Assembly: GCA_029706075.1 (NCBI GenBank)
Contig: JAINUG010000037.1
Coordinates: 3,337,127-3,401,126, forward strand
DNA from: Aldrovandia affinis
Taxonomy: Eukaryota > Chordata > Actinopteri > Notacanthiformes > Halosauridae
DNA: 64,000 bases
Direction: 5' to 3'
Shown: in pieces, positions 1-13,763 of the stretch
How positions within the stretch are numbered: position 1 is the first letter of the stretch
Layout of the letters: each line of letters opens with the position of its first letter
Made by a program: the position numbers and the translations under genes
Notes under the pieces: generated by a model
Told to the model about the DNA's origin: nothing
The model's input: only the letters and a program-made list of their open reading frames with translations
Database searches by the model: none

Positions 1-1001
1 CAGCGGGATAATCTCTCTGCTTCTGCCAGTGCTCTTTCTTCACAGATTTCTTTGGGCAATAATTGCATGACAGTATTAACGTATTGAGACAGATTTAAAA
101 CGGCTTCCGTCACCACACGAGGGGGCGGAAATAACAAAACACAACGTGCAGTAATCTAGGAAAAGCAGAAGCCTTATGGCATTTGATTCATTCTGTCACA
201 GATATGCAAACGTACAGTGAGTCTTCTGGCCGGTCAAAACAACCGATTAAGGCTACAGTAATTAAGAGCTGGAGAATAAGATGAAATAACATGAGGTGAA
301 GACAGACAGACACACACTACTGTACAACGAAATGCTGCAGACCTTCACAGTAACGAGGTGTAAAATGTGCCTCATGTGTTCATAATCTATATCACACTGA
401 TTTTTGTGTCCAGAAAACTCATCCATATTTCCTCTCCATCTTAAATGACATTTAAATGACATTATTATGAAGCTACCTGAGTTTATTTCAAATACCCTAC
501 GCTTCAGTGGGCTCCCCGACATGGCTTAAGAAATATGTCCAGTGGCGTAGTAATAGTAAAACATGTGAACAGAAATTTGATGTGACATACTAAAACAATC
601 TTGGCCTAAATTTAAGAGCTGTATATCAATTTGAAAGGAAAATTTACATAAAAGCACCTCAGAATTCAGGATGAATGAGAAAAATTGCATCACGCAGTTT
701 AACCCCTTTATTTTTTAAAGTAGGCAGAAAGTGGCCAGATGCAATAGCTGAGTCCTTGGCCATTATGGCCTAGCCTCAATATGACCCCTAAAGCCCACAT
801 TAGCAGTGTATCCAGGCAGTACCAGTAAGTGATGTTTTACATTGCTGGAAGATCAGTAAAGACATTGAGGGCTATGGAAGGCACTACTTGTTTAGGGAAT
901 GGTTACCGAGCAGTGGTCTGGGCAGTGGACCTTTAACCTGGGTCACAAGCTCAAGTCTCAAGTGGTGTTGTACGATTGAATAAAGTGTAAGCCCTGGATA
1001 A

Positions 1002-1003
<2 letters not shown>
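1..1003. other. Unique non-coding DNA, no gene seen
   Basis: I see no coding signature, RNA gene or terminal-repeat structure here. The short open frames lack similarity to anything I recognise and have no exon-like context. The stretch about 895-975, just before the GT microsatellite, has a weak SINE-like feel but no A or B box that I would defend. Confidence 0.5.
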
Positions 1004-1052
<49 letters not shown>

Positions 1053-1053
1053 C
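1004..1053. repeat. (GT)n microsatellite with GC end
   Basis: About 21 GT units followed by a short GC alternation (purine-pyrimidine, potentially Z-DNA forming). The apparent Thr-His repeat open frame on the minus strand is simply this repeat translated. Confidence 0.95.
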
Positions 1054-2559
1054 AGCCAACAAAACAATATCACCTCTGATACCTGGCTGCCTGGTGCGGC
1101 GCTCTGAACCCTCACAATTGACTTAAAGGATTGTGAACTCCAGCAATTCATGATCCAAGGAGCGGTGTTCAACATCAAGCCGGAGAGATCAGTAAGTCAG
1201 TCCAGGCCAGGCCAGGCCAATGGCTGTTATGAATGTCTCACTCTTTCTGTGCCTTTTAAATATTCCATTTGCCTCCATTTCCCATGACAGTTCTCAGAGC
1301 AGGGCCAGGACAACTGAAATGCCCCCTTACAAAAGCCACCTGACCGCTTACCCGGGTCCTTCGATGTCTTTGATCTGCAGCCCCCAATGTCTGCACGAGT
1401 GATTGTGCTGATTCGCCCCCCCCTTCCCCCTGGCCTATAATGAACAAATTCACTGCGTATTACTTTGGACTTGATCTCTGGCAAAACAGTGCTGGAACAA
1501 ACAATTTGGTTTGTCAACACCTTTCCCAGGACTCTTCAATCACTGTCAGGGGTCCAAATTTAAAGCGCAAAGTGCATCTGACTGCAGGACCCCGGACTGA
1601 TTACACTTCCCAGTCCAGCGAATTGCTCCAGACAGGACAGCAATCTGATTACTAACCCGGCTTGAAAATACTCTCCACTGCCCAGGATTAGCATGAATAT
1701 TTTGATATAGATCGATAAGCAATCTCCACTCTATAAGAAATGCCAGCAACATTCATTTGGCTGATCAAAGGTTTATATCAGCCGGCGGCGACAGCTAGCT
1801 ATTGTTTTCTGCCTCCTGTGTGAGGGTGATTCCGTGGGAGAGACCCGGGGCCCCAGCTCCACTTCACCTAATCGTGGAAACAATCACTGCTTCATAGGAT
1901 CCCATCTTCCAGGGCCGCCCTGAATCAAATTAGGGCGGCAGAAGCCTGAACTATGAAGGGACTGAGTTAATTTATAAAGCATTACTGTTGCAGCCGCACA
2001 CTGCCGGACTGGCGCCTTTCAATGGCCAGGACACAGAGGGCAAATCATTTATTTATTTTTTGACTATGCACTTCCTGATTCGGTATTTTGCATAGGCTGT
2101 ACACCCGCAATATAGACACGGAAAAGGCGGACCTAGTTCATCGGAGAACTTTGTGTCGCCGTACGCTTAGTCACGTGACACGCTTCAGAGAGTTTACGGC
2201 TGCCGAAACGTCTTAGACTGTCCCCAGCCCGGGCTCATATGCACTTGGCGTCTTTCATCCCGAGGCTCCAGCTGTGAGCTGAGGGTTTAGGTGCACAGCA
2301 CATAAATAAAGAGCGGAGGCAGGTGGGGGACCCAACTGTTCTGTGGCTAACCGGTCTGGAGCGAGACCACACACCGCCACACACTGACCAAAGGCCGCAA
2401 GCAATTTCTAAAAGGGACTACGGCAAATAATGCAACGATTGGGAGTGCTCGGTTTCGTTCATTAGGAAGTTTCACTTTATTTCCGGGAGCCCTGCCACCG
2501 ACCAAGCAAAGTGATTAAAAGGCGGTAATCAGAATGAATTATGAAAATGTATGTTGTGT
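1054..2559. other. Unique non-coding DNA
   Basis: No gene recognised. A short CCAGG tandem lies near 1200-1218. From about 2100 CpG density rises modestly. Nothing here supports a defined promoter. Confidence 0.45.
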
Positions 2560-2720
2560 GAGAATTAGCGGGCCTAGCTCCGGTCCCACCCTGCAGCTCC
2601 CTCCCACCCCGCGTCTCCCGTTACGCGCTGCGGCTCCTCCAGCCACACGCCGCTCTGCCCCTGCCGCTCTACACCTCCAACACAACTGTCAGAGGAACAA
2701 GAACTCCTGTTCACATCACC
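2560..2720. other. Short GC-rich segment
   Basis: A locally GC-rich, pyrimidine-rich block with CCTCC/CCCAC runs and several CpGs, in contrast to the AT-rich DNA after 2860. Two overlapping short open frames arise from composition. It could be a small CpG cluster, but no exon or promoter element is identifiable. Confidence 0.3.
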
Positions 2721-5700
2721 AGGGCGGCTTTGCTGGGATTTAGGCGAGCTGATGTTGCTTAGCTGGTGTGGAGACACAAATCGAGAGCAAGTCAAAACAT
2801 GGCTTCAGGCTCTCAGTGGGAATGGATGAATGTCAGAACCCCAGAAGACATTCACGGTAAAATAAGTCATTAGTTCAAAGTTCAAAGTAATTATTATGAA
2901 GGATCCGTATGTAATACATGAAAGCATATTTAACATACACAGGGAAACATATTTATAACTTAAATTTAGACAGTTCTAAATATTAATTTCCACACGGACA
3001 TTTCTTTATTTTTCATTGTTGCGAATTATGCAAAATATTATCAAATACCTGAGAGTAAATATATTTTCTAGCGAATGTGACCCACATTAGTATAATGTAC
3101 TTTTCTGCTGCTAATAACAAACAGAAGAAAAATATATTTTGTATTAATCCTAGACTATACTTGATATACTTGTGACTATATATTCATTGGTTTCTGTAGG
3201 CAGCTGTTTTGTTTGATCTCATTTTATTAGACATTTACTCACATGTAGGTCTTAAATATAAATAATTAAAAAATCTGCATCTGATTTATTATTGAAATCT
3301 TCAGACAGCTGGTTATCGCCTTGTTTACATTATTACCTCAACATGTTTAGGTTATTATAACCTTGAAATATTTCAGTTCAAGTACAGGAATGGGTTGTTT
3401 TGCTTTCTATACAGACCCAAGTATTGAAGTTTGTAGATGACGCATTGCTTGTGACCTGGCTAATGTCCAGACTAAATCTTTCGCCCTGGCTGTCTTTCAA
3501 GTGCGGTCAGAGCGGCCTTTTCACCTAACCCACATATAAATTCAACAACGGGACGTTGTTGTTTTTTAGTTTTTTTTGCTTCAGTGAGAAAACAATACAA
3601 AATTGGCATTTTACCATTTGTGGATTTGTGCATTTGTGGGAAAAGCATGAAGTGAAGATAACATTGGTGTTTGTGTAACATTTGAGACGACCTCATTTAC
3701 CCACTGCACAGGCAAAACCAATTCGACAAGACAAGAGCAGAAGCACAGAATCCAACCATACAGACATTGTTAAGATGTTATTAGCCACAGGCAAGATATT
3801 GTGTAGTTATATTATGGGGTCATAAGCCAAGCCTACATGGGCTGAATGGCCAGTTCTCATCATCAAATATTTCTTGAATGGCTTTATGTTTTAAGTCCCT
3901 CACTTTCACAACACTAAACAAAGCAGTACAGTACAGTAACCTTGGTCAGTGAGTTTCTGGGGAGTAGGTCAGTGAAAACTGGAAAACACAGTGATGCAAT
4001 ATAATAACAAAAAAGCATTATATTGAAAACAGTAGCCATTAAAGGTGAACCACACTTAAACAGAGCAAGACTACAGTGAACATTACGAGCGAATGCAGAC
4101 ACCTACACAATTAAGAGCAAATGTTTGTGGGCTTAATAAAATATTAATTTGTATATGAGACTAATTGAAATTCCAAAAGCTCTCTTTAGGTGTGTCACAT
4201 TCATCCCAAGCCCCTACTGGTTTCCAAAATGAAAAGCCAAATGTTGTCCTCTCCAATGTACACCATCAAAAACCAGCTGCCAATAGGCCCAGAACATTCC
4301 AGCCTTCTCATGTCCCAATCTGGACTCTTAATCTTTGATTATATTCTGGTTTTTGATGGGTTCTAATTGACCAATATGGGCTGAGGCGATTTAAAAATAA
4401 TAATCGGCATGTAACTGGAGGCAAAAGGCAATAAGGGCAGACTGAACAATGTCATGTCAATGACATTTAATATACAAGCTGCAAGCACAAGCAGTTAACT
4501 GGTGTCAGTGTCAATCAGCAGTAGCAGTAGCAGCTCTGGACCTGAAGGCACTGTATTACATTTGAATCCTGGGCAGGAGGCAGAGGTGCATCACCTAAAC
4601 TCCAGCATGTGTAAGACACCAAACACTGAGCACCAGATATATATAATATAATATATACAATCTTTTTTTTTTTACCAATAAGATGCACCTCAAGGGTATA
4701 TAAAAAAAAACCCACTGTATGCCCCAATCATGATATTACCATTATCCAGCGAGAGGCGCTGATCTGAAATTTCTCCTCCTAGGCCCACTCTTATAAATAC
4801 AGTTCACTCTTCAGTGCGATCTAATGATTTTCATGGATCTGAAAACAGGTTTGGCCGAAGCCGAGGACTTAAATAATGGCGCGACTGGTATTGAACCTCT
4901 TCTGCAGAGATCAAATGCAGCATTCATTAGTTTAGTACAGCCCCGCTGCTCATTGATGACTTGTCAGACAGTCTTTCCTTCAATATGTTGCGAGAGGCAC
5001 TGAAAATCATCCTATACTGAGCCCTCACAGCTGTGAATTCAGCACAGCTCAATACTTCCCCCTTTGTCCAAACAAACACTATTTCTTTCTATAGATTAAC
5101 CTCATGCTGCTGATCAAAAAGAGGCTGCCCTCTGTCTTCTCCGACCAAGCTCAGTCAGAACATTACCCACTTATTATGAGATCATCAATGCAGATTATGG
5201 AAGAAAAAAAATGGATATTATCCACAGGTACCACACTCAGCAAGAGCACTGTATGAAGTTCTAGTTTCTGTCTCAGGACTGTTACATTGCTTCAGGGGTT
5301 CCGCAATGCTAGATATCCCTCCACAAAATCAAGTGCCCCTTACGCATCTGAAGTGGAGACTGTTTCTTATTAAGATGTCCTGAACGAGAGGGAATGAGCA
5401 ACACAATACCACATTGTCATGCAGTAAATGCTAATCTTCTCATAAAAAAAACTGGATTGCATCACCTTCTCCGTGCTGAATATGTTGTGACTGCTACAAA
5501 TATCCAGGACTTAAAATACAATAAAGCAGCATGGATACTCACAATACCAATCAAAAGTGATATATTTTCTACAGGGCCGTTATTAAAAAAAAAAAGAAAG
5601 AAAGAAAATTATTTATGTGTTTTGTTTTTCATGGCTGACCACTCCAACAGTCAGATCCCCCCTTTTTTTACTGGCATAGTTTTCATGTCTTTGTAATTGA

Positions 5701-7920
5701 AGTATATCTACTGTAAATATGATACATACTCCTGAACTAAAAGCTTTACGTAAAAGGGTCTTCAAAGAGCGGATGAATCCATCCTTGTTTAAAAGAAGCG
5801 AGTCAGAGGAGTGGAGAAGAAAAAAACATTTTGGTGCAATAATCATAAAATATCCGCCGTCGCCTGGCTCACAGCTCGCCGCGTGCGCGCAGATAATCTG
5901 TGGGCAGGGTGCAGATCTGAAACCAAATCAGAGGGGACAGCACCATTTAAGAAGGGGTGTCACATTTCCGGGTAATAAATAGCAGAGATTGATTTGACCT
6001 CCCAGCCGGTCTTGCAGTTTACTTATACACAAGTTAGAAAAATAGAAGCTCTGTGTCTCTGGGGATCCATTGCAGGGAAATCGGATAGCCCACAGTGGGC
6101 TTAAGGAATACAGAAGTCCGGCAATGTCAATATGGTCTACTCTCAGCCCACACTTGTTCCCCCGTATCAGGTTGGGATCAGCAGATACTCTTAATAACAA
6201 ACATCTTCTGCTCTGCTGTTATCTCAGTTCTGGGTCCTGCGGTCAGGGGCTAAGATGTGCAGCTATCCCTGTCTGGAGAGTGGAGCAAGGTCAAAGGGTT
6301 TCTGTTACCTATGGGCAAACAGATATGTCCCTGCATTATTCAACAACCGTTTTCCTCTCCTTTTGCTCACTTTTACTCATTCTTGGTTTCCAAAGTGAGC
6401 TCTTCCTCTCCGTCCATGAATAGGCGTCGGAAAGTCATCAAACCCTCGACGTGAATGTCACTGCCTCCGTGAGGGTCCTGTAACTCGAGGTGTGTCAAAT
6501 GCTGGTCTATGACTGGAACAAGCCATGGCTGGATCGTCCAGTGTTCACGTCACCAACGAGTCACCAGTATATTGGTCACCAGTATAACAGCTGTCCCCAT
6601 TTAACCACAGGTGAAATGTGAAGAAAGGGAATTACCCAGAAATAATAATTCAATCTGTACATTATATCTTGGAGGAGATTTTTGTCTCCTTCTTTAAAGG
6701 GGGTGCATCGTAGGACACGAGTGAACAAACTGGGGAGCATGGGAGGAAAGTGGGAATTTAACAGGTGTACAACCCTCCTTTGACAATGGAACAATGGGGA
6801 AGCGCCGCTCCGCAACCTGATGCAAAGGGCGCTGTTTCTGTAGGCCCTTTCCACCGGCAAAGGAAACTGTCTGAGACATCAGCCAACAAAAATGCAAGTC
6901 TGCTTCACAGCTGCATCATAGGCTTATCCTGAGGCCCACAGCACAAAGCAATTACCAGTTTACCGTCTGATCATTAAGGGTGTTTATTTCCATATTTGCC
7001 CCTCTGCAACAGTCTCAGTTTTGCCATAACCGTCCAATGGGAGTGTTCGGTATAATCTTAGGGAAATGGCATGGTGCAGGCACTCATCGCGTGATCCAAC
7101 GCCATCCAGAGAAACGCATGCATGGAAACTTTGATTTATTTCAGAAGGATGCAGCTGAGAGGAGTGGGAGAAGTCCGGTAGCCGCATGTTTGCGAAGCTT
7201 CTGTGGAGAGCCGGGACCTTTAATCCTTTATCAATAACATATAATCAATTGCAGAGAGGGAGAGGGAACCTTTTTAACCCTTACATTTAGGCAAATGAAG
7301 ACCGAGGCCCGGTGATTCATCTTCCTGAGAGTCCTTTGGCAGCTATTGCTGACAAGTATACGGGGCGTGCTGCAAGAATTAGTGCATCTCAGAGTTCTGG
7401 GCTGGCTATTGGTTTAGACGCTTGTTTGTAGCACCTGAAAGCTATGTGGTACTGAGACCTATGGCTTTCTCACAGTCACCGATCACGTATCCTCTCAATG
7501 ATTTACGGCCACAGATGTGTGAAAAAAAAAAAAAAAGGTTTTAGCATGCTCCCCCATATTCAAACTATCAAAAAATGGCATCATCAGGAATGGTACCTGA
7601 AAACAGAAAACAGCAGGGAAACGCGTGAATGTAAGCGTGCAGCATTGGCTAACTATTGACTAATCTGCAGTTTCTCCCCTTGCGGCAAAGAGGAGGCAGA
7701 GAGGGAGCAACCCCCCATGATGAATGATGGCAGGAGACTCAATGAAAAATCAGTTGAAAAGCACAAAGCTCTTAATGCTAAACCATATTGGTTGCTGACT
7801 AGAGAAAATAACATCAACGTAGCACTTATGGATATGGGCAACAGAAACCAATCATACGTTTCAACCAGCAACACAGAGCCCGGGCCGCGATAAATTCTTA
7901 CCCTGATTAAACAGTAAATT
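2721..7920. other. Unique non-coding DNA, AT-rich in parts
   Basis: Five kilobases with no recognisable exon, RNA gene or transposon ends. 2860-3400 is strongly AT-rich. A compact CpG-rich patch sits at about 5855-5895. Blocks around 4780-5100 and 6900-7300 have ordinary unique composition with ATTA/TAAT motifs and could include regulatory DNA, but nothing diagnostic is present. Confidence 0.4.
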
Positions 7921-8420
7921 TTGCATGCCTATCAGCTTCCCATTAAGAGGGCTGCTTTCAAAAACACCATTAATCAGCTGGGGGAGATATGGAGCAAAAT
8001 ATCAGTCATCAATTGCAACTGCTTATGACAGTTAACAAAGCTTTATATTTGCCGGGAACACACGCTGATCTATCAATTACGGCATGACTCTGCCGCATGC
8101 TAATTGTGCATTTCCTCCGTTAATGCATTTCTACTGTTATCTCATAGGCTAATGAAACCAAACAAATCAATAAATATAAATTATACATGCAAAGAAGTAC
8201 TGCTGTGAACATAAAGTTTCTAATTAATTGCGCTTGATTAATTTATATACTTTAATTATCTCGCTAAGCCACAGATGGTATAAATATCTGGACAATCTGC
8301 TTATTGCGATGTCAGTCATAAAACGGCAGACGCAGTAAAACTATTAGGCTGGGTGAGCTTTGTCACTGGAAAACACACAGTTGCTGACATAAATAAGCCT
8401 CACCTCTGAATAATTTAAGG
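7921..8420. promoter_or_regulatory. Candidate conserved non-coding (enhancer-like) block
   Basis: About 500 bases without repeats or simple sequence, dense in homeodomain core sites (TAAT/ATTA, TTAATTAA-like, ATTAATCAG), PBX/HOX-like TCAATTA/TGATTAAT strings and an octamer-like ATGCAAAG. This composition is typical of developmental enhancers in vertebrates. The call is inferred from motif composition only; I could not test conservation. It could equally be ordinary AT-rich unique sequence. Confidence 0.25.
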
Positions 8421-11132
8421 TGAACAAATTGCTATACAATGCAAGGCACGGGACCCTGATTACTGTTCTAATTTCCTTCAAGTTTTAATATGGAGAGTGG
8501 TCTGTGTGAGCACAGAATCACATCTTCTGTCTACACAAACAATATCAATGACTGTAACCTGGTTAGCAACATTTGTTTTTGCACGGGCCTTTTTAACCTC
8601 TCTATGCAAACCGGTGCTATTTGCCTTTCTTTCACTTGCTTCCACACTAACACATAATCTTTCGTCATAATTCAATTTATTGAGAAAGAAACCAAAACAA
8701 ATGTGTGTATTCCCACAGTTTTACTACATACCACAGAGAAATTGAGTTTTTCACAACTCTCCGATTTGTTAAAGCATCAATGTTAGGAGAAGATGGTAAT
8801 AAAGCCAAACTGTACACTTGATTCCTGCACCTACCACCTCAGCTGGTGTTCACACCAACAGATTGCTGACTATATTGATGTTCTGATACAACAGAACTAT
8901 GGTATGGAGAACATTGGACTAGAAGGATTAGAAGTGCTGGAAGATCAGAACACTGTGGATCATTAAAATTGATCACGGCGTGTTATTCAGATCCGTCTAG
9001 AATTGGGATGTGTCAAAATTAAGTCGCCATTCAATCCAAACACTCCCAGCTTGGTACTTAGTCTGAAAGTGGTCCATCAAGAAAAGAAGAAGAAGAAAAA
9101 AGTTGGTTTAGCTCCTGTCCCAGTTCTTTTCTGTAATGGAAATCTTCGTTATTGGGTTTTGCAAAGTGCTTTTGGAAGCCATTGCAATAACTCTCTTTTT
9201 GGAAGGGAAATTGTCTCGCTTTTGAAAACCAAGATAATGTGATTAAATAATTGAAGATACATCTCCATTGGGCATTACCTTGGACCGTGGAGCCTGTGGG
9301 CTCATTTGAGCATGGTAATGCATATTAGATCAGGGCATTTTTGCAATTTCCCCTCAGCAAAGCTACACAACGAGATCTGAACTGATCCTGCAAAGCACAA
9401 CAGAGTAAAGCACAGCTGATATTTACCATAATGGGGGAGAGAAACAAATGCAATTACGAAAGATCAACAAGCTGTTGTGATGGAATTCAAATGCACAACA
9501 CATTCACGTTTCAAGAAACGTAATACCGTATCTGAAGATGCCTTTTACCTCTAAACAAATAAGACAATTTGGTCATGCTGCCAAAATGGTGCGCTGTAGA
9601 ATACATTGGGGATCTTTGTATGAAATGTCTCGGGTTCTGTGAACTTTCCAAGATCTAGTTAAAAAGCAATGTTTAAGTGCCCAAATTGCTAGGAATCCCC
9701 CCGCTTTTGGTGAAAGTGGAGGAAGATGAGGACAGCAGGCATTTGCATCTTGATGGTGCTAATTAGGGTTTTGCTATAATTACTCCAAAAGGTTGTAGTA
9801 ATTATTCTGCCACGCAAGGAGATTATAGAGGAGCATTACTATGTCCACGTACAGTAAATATATCGAGAACCAAGGTGATGGGTCCCCCCTTCCACACGCA
9901 CTCTGGCTCTGGATCCTTAGTAAATACAGTATAGATTTCAGGCACATGCCCTATTCAGCTCTGGCAAATTACAGTGCCTGTCCAGCTGTTTTTTTTACAG
10001 TTATAGGTGGCTTATGTTTTAAATGCCAGCAAGTAGGTTTTGCACAGGAGCTACATGTTTGAAATGTACCATCTCAGTCGCCAGTTAGTAACTGATGCTG
10101 TCTTTTTTGGGGGGAGGGTTGGCTCTTTTTTCGGTGTAATGCAAAATGACAATACACCCGCTGAAAATAAGTTTGCGACTGCACAAGCAGATCAACGCGC
10201 CTAAAAATAAAGAATGGTAAATATGTCATTTGTTTTATTTGCGAGTTAAATTGAAGCAAATCGTAGCCGCAGCTTGCAGTTTGATCCAGTTTATGAAGTA
10301 ACGGTAATTGGCAGCATTGTGTAGCAGCGTTGCGCAGACGACCCCAGACGTTTAGCTGAGACCGTGTAAATGCCTCAGTGTCTATAAAAACACCTGAGCT
10401 TTTTTTGGCCAAGACTTCAAACATACCGAGTGTACTCTATTTACCCTTACAGGCCTTTCATGTTGCCAGTTTCCGAAAGAAAATAATTATTTCAGCAGTT
10501 ACTGGGTATGGGCTGTCTGTATCTGGTATGCCTTTGTTAAATGAATCCTGCTTTTGGGTTGACTGCTGGCAGAGGCTAGACTTCATTGAAAATGGGACAC
10601 AACGCACAGCATGGGCGCTGGGCGACGACTCTAATTAAGGACTCCTTCCAGGTCTTGCAGGGCAGAGTGGAAGTGCATGTTTCACTGGATACTTTGGTTG
10701 CTGGATGGAGAGATTAGAGAAGGGAGCAGTGGACCAAAGTATGCAGGAACAGGACTCCTCCTGGGAAGCGTAGTCCAGGTAGCGATGGAGCGCTCAACAA
10801 CGGGAATCAAGAGACTGAGAACCTGGGTGTAAAGGGACATTTTTATTTATTTTTTACTCAGATAATGAGCTTTGAAGGCCTTCGGAAAAAATCTCAAAGA
10901 TCTGCTACATTTACGGATACCCTAGGAACTGGATGAATGAGAAACACGCTATGGAACTAAACCAGATGAATTAGTAAGTGATTTAAGTCTGCACGTAGCC
11001 AAGGCCCTCACCTTGGTCTCAAGCCAAACAATGCCGCTGCGTTGAGGGCTTTCACCAAGCCAACATATTCGTGAGCAACAAATGACCAGTGTGGACACAC
11101 AACCGAGCCGAGACACATCGGACTCTGGAGCT
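8421..11132. other. Unique non-coding DNA
   Basis: No gene, RNA or mobile element recognised. 9700-9840 has the same repeat-free, TAAT-rich look as the 7.9-8.4 kb block (GGTGCTAATTAGGG, GTAATTATTC). Open frames of up to 117 codons near 10.1-11.4 kb overlap on both strands and match nothing I know. Confidence 0.4.
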
Positions 11133-11191
11133 GAATCCGGGTGTTATTCTGGAACACTCAGAGAATCCGGGTGTTATTCTAGAACACTGGA
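11133..11191 (+). repeat. 30-bp tandem duplication (two units)
   Basis: Unit one (11133-11162) and unit two (11163-11191) share gaatccgggtgttattct and a gaacact tail, differing at very few positions. It looks like a recent local slippage or unequal-exchange duplication, not a minisatellite array. Confidence 0.85.
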
Positions 11192-11638
11192 GCTTTTTCG
11201 CCCCCAACTGTGGTGAAGTGAAGCATATTGGCATACCAGTGCACCTGACAGACCACACAGTGCACGTCGCATGTATCTTCAATGCTGAGAGACATACCAA
11301 CAGAGACCAATGGGCACCAGTTACAAAGTACTGGGGATTACATGGCTGGACACTGAACCCACAGTCTTCTAGAGATCCCTGCCCTCCTATTGATTTTGTT
11401 GGCAAGTATAATGCACTTTTACTCTAGGAAATTCCTTCCATTACTTCAGTTGTCAGAGTTCATGAAAGGGACTGTTCCAGTTTAAAGGATTATTATGTAT
11501 CAATGAAAAATGTATATTAAAAAATCTATTAACCTTAATCAAGGTATAACTCAAGAAAAATCACATGGACTTGGTTTTTGAATTTCAAAAGTAAGTGAAT
11601 TGCAAAAAAATTGCAAATTTTGCACAAAAAAACCCCAA
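11192..11638. other. Non-coding DNA, nothing recognised
   Basis: The sequence becomes AT-rich after 11500 and leads into the fold-back element. No gene signature. Confidence 0.4.
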
Positions 11639-11910
11639 ATCAAATAAATTGGGTAACATATGACAAGATATCTGATGTAACATACTGTAAGCATAAATAT
11701 TCAGAAAACAATTGTCCATGATGAAAGTTATCTAGATTAAAATAATATATAATATATTAATAGTGTATCAAGTGTAGGCCTACCCTACTGTACATAATGT
11801 TGTCACATTGTGTACTGTAGTCATTGTTAACTTTCATTATGGACAATTACTTTATGAATATTGATACACAGTATGTTACATCAGAGGGACCCACAATTGA
11901 TTTGATTTTG
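11639..11910. mobile_element. Fold-back (MITE-like) inverted-repeat element
   Basis: Two long imperfect inverted arms surround an AT-rich centre. Perfect core matches are tgatgtaacatactgt (11673-11688) against its complement at 11868-11883. A second 20-base match with one mismatch pairs 11711-11730 with 11828-11847. Weaker complementarity extends outward to about 11639 (caaatcaaat) and 11910. No open frame lies inside. The structure fits a non-autonomous DNA transposon or a genomic hairpin. I could not define target-site duplications, so the family is unknown. Confidence 0.6.
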
Positions 11911-13700
11911 TTTGTTTATTTGTGATTTTGCTAAATGTTTTCACGTTTCTCACTCTAGGGGTCCTTCTGTCCTCTGGCACTTCGGCATTTTCACACACCG
12001 TACAACCTGTAAAACAACAGAAACTGAAAATCCGTGCACTCTATCAGACCATTAAAAAATGTTTTTTAAAAGTCGTGAAATTCCTTTATCATTCTCACTG
12101 GCTTTATTTGTGTTTGTTTTTTAATTCTTTTCCTTAAGGCCCTGTTTTTAATCATGCAGATATGATACAGTCACTTGAACAATAATGATCACAGAAGAAT
12201 ATCGTTAGGCACTGGAGCTGGGTAATCAATCAGAGGCTCATTTGACTTTAATTCATGTAGATGCACACCTAATACTCATTATAAAGATGTCATTGCCCAG
12301 CAGCCAGGGCAGATTAATGGGAAGTGATCATTTCCACAGTGTTCCCTCACAAAGCATCATGCATTCAGTAGGATGGATGGCTTTCATACAGAGTGGAGTT
12401 GCCTTTGCGGAGGTTGCCAATATGAGTACAGCTCTGTGAGACAACTGTTATTGTGTTTTGTACTTGAAACAGGAAGCCGGACAACATATTCACCTGAAAT
12501 CTGAAAATAAGGCCTTTCAAATGTACCCACATTTTATAAATTAAATAGTAATAGTAGTTTGTATATATGTATAATAACTGCCACCTTTATTCATAGATTT
12601 TTTGTACATTTTACCAACGTACTCATTTTGTGACCACAATTTTGCCACTGCCTGTGATGGTAAGGAAATAACTTATCTGTACACAAATGTGAAGCATCAA
12701 GCAAGTTTAAGCTCAGATGGCACATACCGCAGTTCTATTCCCTCCAATAAGAGGGACCAAAGAACCAGCCACACCAAATAGGTCTGAACTTCAAGCGCAG
12801 TAATGACGTACATGTTCAAAAAGCACTGTACCTCAAAACTAATAAAAACAACGGACCCCAACATGTATGTAAAAAGAAAAGAAAAAAGTGTGCATACATA
12901 ATTAACTCTCGCTGCACAGCTATTTCAGTGAAAACTCCTAATTTACACCCCACTTGTGACCAGTTGTTGTGAAGAGACTGGCACAGCAGTCTGCCAACAC
13001 ATGCTCTGGGACCGAAAAGCCCTGTCGCGTGTGATATCTCCCACCCTGCATCTGTGAGAGCCGGGGTGGATGGGAACACTTCTCCCTGATTATGGCTTAC
13101 GGGAAAACCGGAGTGGGATTGGCATGCTGATGGTATGGAATCATATCTGTTCCTGCTAAGGCTGTGGGGCTCTTTGAGCAGAGTCGGGCCCGGTCAGGGA
13201 GCCTGCCAGCGTGCCTCATTTCCTGCTAGCATTCACAAGCATCCCTGTGAATATGGCAGCACCCTAAAAGAAGTCCAGGGTGGAGAGGCAGTCAAAGCAC
13301 CATGGGCTGCCAACTGGCCCGGGCCAGACCTTCAGAGAGGCACACTAACCACTTCCGTCAGATTCAGAGACGAGAATGTGCGTCACAGACCGCCGTAGGT
13401 CAACACACTAATGCAACTCTCTGTAAAAGCTTTTGAGGCCAAGTGCTGAAGTCCCTGATATTTTAGTTTGTTTGGTTCAAATTTTATTAGGACACCGAGA
13501 TCAATTTTTAAACGGATATAAATAGATAATTACGTAATTGTAAAAGGAACAAAAAATGAAAATACAATACAATACAATAAAATACATAATGATCATCTGC
13601 TATACCAGGTGAGAAAAAAGTAACCATTTAAAAAACTCCATTTAAATACTGTATGTTACAAGTGAGGCAAAATCTCTGATCTAAACAAAATACATTACAC
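11911..13700. other. Unique non-coding DNA
   Basis: No gene recognised. 13135-13400 is more GC-rich with an 87-codon open frame lacking recognisable domains. 13480-13640 is AT-rich with an ATACA/AATAC run (13560-13590). Confidence 0.4.
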
Positions 13701-13763
13701 TTTTTGTAAGTCGCTCTGGATAAGAGCGTCTGCTAAATGACTCAAATATAAAATGTACATTAA
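13701..13763 (+). repeat. L2-clade LINE/SINE 3' tail
   Basis: Contains gtaagtcgctctggataagagcgtctgctaaatg split over 13706-13739. This is the 3' tail shared by fish L2-clade LINEs and their partner SINEs. CGCTCT and AGAGCG flank GGATA as a perfect stem-loop, the structure known from eel UnaL2 to be recognised by the reverse transcriptase. No tRNA-like head or RT-coding sequence is visible immediately upstream, so only the 3' end is supported. Confidence 0.85.
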
